Source: Distichodus sexfasciatus
Lineage: Eukaryota > Chordata > Actinopteri > Characiformes > Distichodontidae
Assembly: GCA_032718565.1 (NCBI GenBank)
Contig: JAVGVS010000107.1
Coordinates: 1,046,379 to 1,110,378 of the forward strand
Direction of reading: 5' to 3'
Length of the DNA stretch: 64,000 nt
Shown: positions 57,001-64,000 of the stretch, piece by piece
Layout: every line of letters begins with the position of its first letter
Numbering within the stretch: the stretch's first letter is position 1
The notes under the pieces: generated by a model
Seen by the model: the letters and a program-made list of their open reading frames with translations, nothing else
Database searches by the model: none
Told to the model about the DNA's origin: nothing
Translations under genes and position numbers: made by a program

Positions 57001-59190
57001 AAAATGCGGGACAGCGTGTGAGGGGGAAGTAAGAAGAAGACAGAAAGTCGATTAGGTTAAATGTTAACTTTTCAAATAGTTATAGAACTCTGTCAGGTCC
57101 AAACAGAGAGGATTCAGACCGAAAAGGACAGAAAAAGTAACATTGCTTCATCATTACTACTGTGGACAGTAGTACAGATCTTACCTTTAATTCACAGTTT
57201 TCATCCACAGCAAGGTTATTTGGCTTTAGATCCTGATACAAAAAAGCATTTGATTAACTCGCTCGCAAACTAAAGAACAATTTCATTGTATTTTTGTGTT
57301 GATGTCTCTCTAGAAATGTGTCAACTATGCTATAAGTATTCTAATAATTTATTGTACATACCCGGTGAATAATCCCAGCAGAGTGTATATACTGAAGGAA
57401 AAGGGTTGAGTTGGTAAACGAAAACAGAATTTTGATGAAATTTCCATTAGCAAATTGAAATAAACTGCAATGTTTGAAGTGATGACATGAATGGACAGAT
57501 GAAATGAGTATGAATAATGAACAGGAAGAGTGTGAGGGTGTTTCATCATTTGTAGTGGAATATAAAAGTGAAAATAAAGACCTCAGACCTTTAATCCTCT
57601 TAGGATCTGATAGAACAGATATGTGATGACTCTGTCTGTGAGTTTTCTTCTCTTCATGATGTGGCCAAGGTCCTGAGCTACAAATGGCATCACCATGTAA
57701 CTTAAACACACAAAATAGATCATAATTCATGTTTGAAATGGTTAATTAATATATAACTAAATAATGAGAGAACAATTTGTAATGTCCTATTGCGTCTATG
57801 TACATTTTCTCATTTGCTCTAACTCTCTCTCAAACACACACACACACTCTCACACACACACACACACACACTATTTAACTTGTCAGGACAGGTTGAGAAT
57901 TTCTGTACTGGAATGTGTTCACGTAGCTACTTACAAAGTCTGGAATTTCTCCAGGGTGGAATCGGGAGTGAAAACGTTCAGGAGGCAGATTACCTTTGGG
58001 ATACAACAAACTGCTCTAAGTTGCAATAAGGCTTGTGTTTTTACTAAACTATAGAGTGAAGTGACAGGACAGTATCTGACTCCACAAATGCTGGCTGTTT
58101 AGCAAACACAAAACAGGTTGGATGAGAGGGTAGGACGATGCTCTTCTGTCCCGAAAGGTGTTCTTCTAACTGTCCAGCTTCTAAATTCATTTGATTTATT
58201 GGTCAGCTCAGCCGGTTAAGTAGGGGCTGAATCAATAGGATCCTTATCTACATCTTTGTATCAGTTTGGAACTCACATTGTCATGCTGAATGTGACGTAA
58301 CAGTCTGAGTTCTCGGTAGGCGCGTTTGGCGTGGATCAGTGACTGGAATGGGCGGTAGAGCTTTTTAATAGCCACCTTTTCCTTCGTCTTCTGGTCAATA
58401 GCAGCGCTGGACAGAAGGTGTAATTAAGATATAAGAGGAATAAGATGTTTCATTGCCACGCATCATAACAGAGCAATCAGAATCAGAAGCACACATTTGC
58501 TGTTTGATAACAGAATTTATTCAAATTAAAAATATATAAATATGACCCCTCTTTAAATCTAATCAAGATCTACAGCTTACTAAACTGGATAAGTTCATAG
58601 TGTATCAGACGTTTTGGATTTGGATAAAAAGAACCAATTATTCATTTGGAATGTAACTCTCCAGTAGATGTCCAGGCAAACTTTAGACTAATAACTGATC
58701 AAAAACCAGAATTCCATCATGAAGCCAGAATTGCCGAGCCAGTGGCATGTTTGCCTTATCTCCCACACTTGTTGAAACTTGCACCCTCAGACATTCAAGT
58801 CAACATATATTTGTTTTAACATGGTAGCATTTTTGGAGACTGGAGATTACAGTTTGACAAGGAGCCAAAACATTCTGTTTATAGCATCTGTTTATACAGC
58901 ATGCAGATTCCAAACTGCAAACATAGCCTAAAGGCCTATTATTTTGAAACGATCGAAATAATGAATGCAATAATATTATATTGCAGATAACATGTGGAAT
59001 AATTTGCTAGCATGCTGGACAGAGACGAGTGTAGTTATAAAACGTATACAAAAGCGTTATAAATGCCTTACCATACTGTCCCATAGGCGCCGGAGCCGAC
59101 GGGACTTAAGTTGATGTATCTGTCCGGAACGTCCCATGTGGTCTTCTGGATCTCCAGCCTGTGGAAGCCCGCTTTCAGAGGGGAAGCCAT
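54081..59190 (-). CDS. p38-class MAP kinase (MAPK12/MAPK13-like), 12 coding exons, 359 aa
   Basis: Exons: 59190-59072, 58406-58277, 57993-57935, 57700-57589, 57391-57362, 57232-57185, 56987-56873, 55760-55689, 55570-55491, 55227-55149, 54509-54336, 54142-54081 (stop). Sizes (130, 59, 112, 30, 48, 115, 72, 80, 79, 174) are the canonical p38 exon pattern. Features: Gly-loop VGSGAYG 31-37; catalytic Lys54 (VAIKK); gatekeeper Met107; HRD 149-151; DFG 169-171; activation lip TGY 181-183; APEVI; C-terminal common-docking acidic patch. p38 kinases are phosphorylated on TGY by MKK3/6 and phosphorylate stress-response targets. Met gatekeeper and APEVI place it in the gamma/delta class, not alpha/beta. 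The tail (MTFDPVNPMQTAT) lacks the PDZ-binding end of p38-gamma and the IHMEIMTF block is a bit closer to p38-delta. mapk13 is the best guess, but I did not assign the symbol. Confidence 0.93.
54955..55096 (+). repeat. Family C repeat, in an intron of the p38 gene
   Basis: gtgttggcgactgctcaggg, gttggtccctgccttgtgcc, ggaataggctgtggtccccc and gggattaagcagttcagata followed by a short (AATG)n tail. Confidence 0.7.
56197..56445 (-). repeat. SINE family A, reverse copy
   Basis: Contains gtcctggtcattttattgtc, aaatgtgacctctgcatttg, gaaggagcagagggcagt and the gttacactaccaactgcccc end. In an intron of the p38 gene. Confidence 0.7.
57835..57871 (+). repeat. (CA)n microsatellite
   Basis: About 17 CA units with one CT interruption, in an intron of the p38 gene. 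Confidence 0.9.
58466..58676. repeat. Repeat R, copy 2
   Basis: Same block order as 51798-52001, here in the first intron of the p38 gene, ending in the same agatgtcca. Confidence 0.75.
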
Positions 59191-59340
59191 GGCTTTGTCC
59201 ACTACAGGTCAGCTGGACGCAGGTGAGCTTCCTTCCCGAGTCAAGTAGGAGTAGAGCGAAAGAAGACACGCCCACCTGTGCACCTTAGAGAGCGGGTCAC
59301 GTGGGTGCAATCGCCTTTGCCTTATCGCGATCGAAGGGTG
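59191..59340 (-). promoter_or_regulatory. 5' UTR and proximal promoter of the p38 kinase gene
   Basis: Directly upstream of the ATG (59188-59190) on the minus strand. It contains a cacgtg E-box at about 59298 and a cacctg motif near 59271 in a CpG-bearing stretch; no TATA box. Transcription start is not defined. Confidence 0.4.
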
Positions 59341-59803
59341 CGTCTTAAATATTTGCCAAATCCCTATGTAGTGTACTTCGCAAAGATGGATACCGACACA
59401 CCGATTTTAATAACACTTTTTCAGTGTCTGTGTGTATGTGTGTGTGCGTATTAACACTTTTACTCTTAAACATAGCCATAGTTACAACTTAATCTGGTTT
59501 GTCCAAATTTTCTCTCCGTGAACTGATTTGAAACTCTTAAGTTGTAACCCTGAAAACTCACCAAATTGAATAAGTCAAGCTACAGCTTTTTGGATTTTCC
59601 AATATTGTGCAGTCCTACTTTTGTTAGTTAGGCAAACGTTTTTGTCACTTCACCTAACTGAACAACAACTTGCAAACACAAAGAATACTCCTGGAATCTC
59701 CGGTGACTATCGTTTCTGTCCGGCGCACTTCGTAGCTCCCTTGAAACCAGAGAGAATCTAGCAGAAAACGAGTCACTCGACAGATTCGTTTGCGTTGTAG
59801 TTG

Positions 59804-59818
59804 CCACTAGATGGCGCT
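59804..59818 (+). promoter_or_regulatory. CTCF-like motif upstream of the p38 gene
   Basis: ccactagatggcgct is an excellent match to the CTCF core consensus. It lies about 600 bases upstream of the kinase start codon. Confidence 0.5.
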
Positions 59819-60655
59819 CATAGTGTCTCAAGAATAATTATTAACAATCAAAAGTCATTTAATTGAAAGCTACAAATCAGATTCAAGTAATCAGCTTCTG
59901 GCTCACTCTCATACTGTAACAAATAGAATTAAAGTTTAACACTCACTTTCACCTCATGCCAAATAACAGTATATCTAAAATTCTAGGGTTCCCTACTTTG
60001 TAGCCCACGATTGCACTACTAGGTAGTGTAGTAGCTCTTCATTGTGCGCTAACAAATACGTACGTGTGTCCGAGCCATATGTCCTTATTAAACTCAATAT
60101 TTGATCATGTTTATTATTGATCAATGTTGTATTTTTAATCACCCTTCCCCAACTTCATCCACTTAATAAGATTACTGAATGTCAAATAGGAAAATGGCAT
60201 CAATTACCAGAATCCAGTAAAGAGCTAAAACAGATCTATGACTCAATGTGAAATAATAGACACTTTTTACATGTGTGTACAGTTCTTAAAGAAATGTAGA
60301 GTTTCGTCTCAGTGTGTTATACACTGTGTAGGCCTACAGCTAGGTGCTATTTTCTTCATGTTCATGTTTAACTTTAAATAGTGCTTGTGTGCAGATTCCT
60401 CTGACTTCAGTGTGTAAAAAAACAGCCGAATAGAAGGACCTTCTCACAAAAGGTCAAAGGACAGATTTCGGACAAATGTAAGCCAGGCCAAGCTGAGTTG
60501 AAAATAGATTCTGTATTCCTGCATATACTGATGGTCAACAACACCAGCTGAGCATTTTTTTTCAGTATGCTCAACCAATAGTCTTATAACTAAATTTATA
60601 ATGCTTTAAAAAATTAATAAAACAAGTCAATCAGTCAATCTTAAGAGCAAGTGAT
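59819..60655. other. No gene seen
   Basis: AT-rich DNA upstream of the p38 gene without recognised repeats or protein-like ORFs. Confidence 0.5.
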
Positions 60656-60687
60656 TTGGAAATAAATAAATAAATAAATAATGAAGA

Positions 60688-60771
<84 letters not shown>

Positions 60772-60803
60772 TATAGATAGATAGATATAGATATAGATAT
60801 ATT
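60656..60803 (+). repeat. Compound microsatellite (AAAT)n-(TA)n-(GA)n-(GATA)n
   Basis: Consecutive simple tracts: taaa units, about 20 TA units (60691-60732), about 17 GA units (60735-60768) and atag/atatag units. Confidence 0.95.
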
Positions 60804-61154
60804 TGTTTGCTTTTCTGTTTTTGAATCAAAAAACTGGAAGTACAATTATCAAAGTTATTAGCAATAATTAAAATAATTATTAAACCCATGCTCTCTGTAG
60901 TGAGTTCATTGTGTCTTATTACTTCATGATACAGTTCTGTATTTAGGTGTCATTCCAGTTATGAGTTAGCTTTAGTGGGTGTGAAACAGCAGTGCCTGAG
61001 TGATACTAGAATACAGCGGAGTGAAATATGATTGGGTGTGATTTTATGATGTGTACAGAAAAGAGTAGAATGATTGGCTCTCTTTGACTGAAGGTGATTT
61101 CTTTGTGAAAATTTAGAAAGTGTTTTCCCAGAAGCAGGCACACCCACCCACTCA

Positions 61155-61192
61155 GACAGACAGACAGACAGACACACGCACGCGCGCGCGCA
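61155..61192 (+). repeat. (ACAG)n-(CG)n microsatellite
   Basis: cagacagacagaca followed by cacgcacgcgcgcgcgc. The alternating CG part is a Z-DNA-prone tract. Confidence 0.85.
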
Positions 61193-61419
61193 CAGAAACA
61201 GACACGCCCACAAAACAGACACTCCCTCACACATCTCACACTGACTGCGAGGAATTCTCTCCCTCTCTCTGCCTGCGATAACCGTGATGTTACATGCTCG
61301 ATTATGATACAACATATTAAAATATTACCCTGGGTATAGAGTGTACAGTGAAATTCATACTTCAGTGATTTTCTAACGTTTTACACAGGTAACAAATAAC
61401 AGTACATGGAAATAAACAC

Positions 61420-61499
61420 CACCACCACCACCACCACCACCACCACTAATAAATGTATTAATAATAATAATAATAATAATAATACAATAATAATAATAA

Positions 61500-61534
<35 letters not shown>

Positions 61535-61569
61535 GATTACTAATATTAATAGAAGAATGATTATTATTC

Positions 61570-61616
<47 letters not shown>

Positions 61617-61642
61617 AATAATATCATAAATACTACTACTAC

Positions 61643-61678
<36 letters not shown>

Positions 61679-61704
61679 GAAGAGTTATTGAATGATTATT
61701 ATTC

Positions 61705-61746
<42 letters not shown>

Positions 61747-61792
61747 ATAATAATAATAATAATAAAGAAGAAGAAGAAGAAGAAGAAGAAGA
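61420..61792 (+). repeat. Large mixed trinucleotide array
   Basis: (ACC)n, (AAT)n, (ACT)n, (AAT)n, (ACT)n, (AAT)n, then (GAA)n at 61763-61792, with two copies of a gttattgaatgattattatt-like spacer (about 61553 and 61684). About 370 bases of almost pure triplets. Confidence 0.95.
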
Positions 61793-62036
61793 AAGTAAAT
61801 GTGCCTTACAGAATACAACACAAGGTTCTCAAATTAATACATGACAAATGTGATACAGTATCGATCTGCACACAAAGTACAAACACTCAGATAAACATTC
61901 GAGTTTTACAGACATTATAAACATAAAAGGATAAGCCACTTTTCACTACATTTCAAGGTACATTTCTCTGTTTCTACGTGTGGTACAGATAATATCGCAT
62001 TTTGGCATGTTGCAAAATTCATTTTCATTCGTGAAC

Positions 62037-62052
62037 GCTAGGGGGCAGTTGC
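62037..62052 (+). promoter_or_regulatory. CTCF-like motif near the right end
   Basis: cgctagggggcagttg matches the CTCF core (AGGGGGCA). It lies about 200 bases before the CpG-richer block at 62.2 kb. Confidence 0.4.
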
Positions 62053-62099
62053 GCACAATAACAGTGTGGGTCTGAGGGCCACTTCAGTCCGTTATTCAC

Positions 62100-62438
62100 T
62101 TCAAACATCCCACTGAGATAGAAGAGGTGGCGGACTTTCCTGCTGCCCAAATGTGGGCGAGCAAGCTTTTGAGGGAACAGGACAGAGTCTCGTAGCTTAG
62201 AGCGAACAGAAAGGGAACCAACACACACCCGCGCGTCCCTCCGCGGCCCCACGGAGCGCTCGGACCACGTCTGCAGGTGAAGTCAGGTTTAATTAAAGCT
62301 GTGCGGCTTTCTTATGGATGTGCGCGCTTTGCCAACACAATAACCTGGGGATATACTGGGAATAAGGCAGCCAAGATCCATTCATTCCACTTTCATCAAT
62401 ACTGAAAAGTTCCGTGCGATGTAGAGGTGAGTACTTTC
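62100..62438 (+). other. Possible first exon of a plus-strand gene leaving the window
   Basis: A CpG-richer stretch (62216-62335, for example ccgcgcgtccctccgcggcc) is followed by donor-like sites: ctgcag|gtgaag near 62276 and tagag|gtgagtac near 62428. Together they look like a promoter and untranslated first exon. No coding sequence can be recognised, and the gene body would lie beyond 64 kb. An exon-like piece at about 63532-63751 (tctctccactcag acceptor, gaccatgaag start, cag|gtggtg donor) could belong to it. Speculative. Confidence 0.3.
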
Positions 62439-62848
62439 CTGCGAGCTACTAAATAAGTCCAGTTATAGTCTGTCAACGATATCACACGTGTTTGTGTTCT
62501 GCTTAATGTGAAAAAATCCACATATAAAATACCTTTGTGATAGTATATTATATTATCCAGAGCTATCAAGCAAACTGATTGAATAGCGTTTTTAATGCAA
62601 CGATATTATTCCAGCAAGGTAAGAACAATAAACAAGTGTTTTTGTAATTGTCATATTTTCAAAACTTGTTTTACTCTTTGTCTTGTGTCTTTAATTATCA
62701 TTTCGAAGTGCCCTCGTAACCAGCAATAAAATCTAAATTAAACAGTCGTTTATTTCACAGTCCTGTCACTTTGTGAAACTGGGTAGTGAGCGTTCACACC
62801 CATCACTTGAAATGGATATCTGTGCTCAGCTGCACTGGTTGTCACTGG

Positions 62849-62877
62849 TGTGTGTGTGTGTGTGTGTGTGTGTGTGG
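62849..62877 (+). repeat. (GT)n microsatellite
   Basis: About 14 GT units. Confidence 0.9.
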
Positions 62878-64000
62878 CTGGTGCCATGTGCTCCCCTCAC
62901 ATGAAGCGGAATTTATCTCCCACACATTTTTGAAGGTTGGGTGTAGGGTTCAGTATGTGTGGGTGTGTGAGTTGTTGGGAAGTATTTGATTTGTGTGAGA
63001 AAGAGGTTTCACTTTTGATGCATAAGCCAAGATTTCAGTATTGCAATACTGAACAATATGAGCTATATATTAGAAACACATTGGTTATTTCTTAGTTTTT
63101 AGCCACATCATTAGATCGTATTTAATTTATAGCACATTTTCGTCCAATTTAATAGTTGTCCTAAATAAGTTCCTTGTATCCAGTCTAAGCTGTGCACACC
63201 CTCATGCAGATTCTTGTGTAAAACCAGGGAAATATGTATTGTCACATATTATAGTAATAAATATCTGTGGAAATGTAATGATGACTTTTTCATTGTTTTC
63301 TTCAAAGGCGCTGTACATTGCAATGACTATCTAAGAATGAATTAAGAAAAGGGGCTACCAGACTCAAAAACCTGCAAGATTGTGAAGAAATGTTAACTTA
63401 AAAGTCAATAATGTAAATCAATTAGATCAATACACATCATGTTCGTAGACATGTTAACAAAGAAAAGAATCTGTATCTCCTGAACATGTTATTTCCACGT
63501 CTTTACTTCTTTGATTTTTCTCTCCACTCAGCTTCCACACTCATTTGTGGGAAGTAGAGACATTAAAACAGTTTTCAGCATTTTCCCCTCCTTTATAAAT
63601 ACAGATGGGTCAGTTGATGACCATCTGCTCTCCTTACCCTCTACTTGTGAGATCAGATTAAGCTCGTCACCTCCCGGTCTGGGCGAACGCTCGTAGAGCT
63701 GCCCACCCGCGGTGGTCGTATTGTGGCACTGACCATGAAGGCAGGATTAACAGGTGGTGCCTGGAAACTGATCCAATACTCTTACTGTGCTACTTAATAT
63801 GATTTAATAAATTTTGTCTCGTTGTGGGCATATAGTTATTGTGAGAAGGCGAGATCTTAAACAGAACATGATGGTTGTAAAACATCAGACCAAACACTAG
63901 CTTTTAAAAAGCACAGAAGATTTACATTTATACCATTTTATATGCATCAACTTTCCTTCCAAATGCAAATGAACTTAACTTTTAATGAACAACAACAGAA

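Noticed and set aside
1..64000. Search for a novel multi-gene defence, secondary-metabolite or mobile system
   Set aside because: All convincing coding exons belong to four well-known vertebrate gene families; the rest is repeats and ordinary intergenic DNA.

Overview
This is a vertebrate, almost certainly teleost, nuclear genomic window. The coding sequence is split into many short exons with GT-AG borders. The introns and intergenic DNA are AT-rich and packed with (CA)n, (CT)n, (TA)n and trinucleotide microsatellites, tRNA-derived SINEs, a Tc1-like element, an L2-like LINE tail, MITE-like inverted repeats and a solo LTR. Species cannot be fixed by eye. There are no bacterial operons, CRISPR arrays, phage genes or gene clusters.

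Four protein-coding genes can be reconstructed completely, each with an unbroken reading frame across all splice junctions. (1) mapre1, encoding the microtubule plus-end protein EB1, is on the minus strand with CDS 17742-23670, a long 3' UTR below it and a CpG-rich promoter near 25.3-25.6 kb. (2) zmynd8, encoding a PHD-bromodomain-PWWP-MYND chromatin reader, is on the minus strand with 20 coding exons from 45898 down to 27340 and a predicted 1121 aa product. (3) An SLC16 monocarboxylate transporter closest to MCT2/SLC16A7 is on the plus strand with four coding exons, 47731-51687, 496 aa. (4) A p38-class MAP kinase of the gamma/delta (MAPK12/13) type is on the minus strand with 12 coding exons from 59190 down to 54081, 359 aa. 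zmynd8 and the transporter are divergent, with start codons 1.8 kb apart. The transporter and the kinase are convergent. The four genes have unrelated jobs (microtubule tips, transcription control, lactate/pyruvate transport, stress signalling), so this is ordinary gene-bearing chromatin and not one functional system.

Layout: 1-17 kb is a gene desert rich in repeats (nested LINE, a 1.07-kb TIR element with an internal 22-bp minisatellite, a retrocopy with target-site duplication, a diverged direct-repeat pair), probably ending in the mapre1 3' UTR. 17.7-25.6 kb is mapre1; 27-46.1 kb is zmynd8; 47.7-52.3 kb is slc16a7-like; 54.0-59.3 kb is the p38 kinase. 60-64 kb holds large microsatellites, a CTCF-like motif and a possible first exon of a plus-strand gene that continues beyond the window.

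I found no convincing new multi-gene system. The items most worth a second look are non-coding: the TIR/minisatellite element, the near-perfect palindromic elements at 30.9 and 48.3 kb, the duplicated 3' end of the transporter gene, and a possible second promoter of zmynd8 that would make the short isoform.
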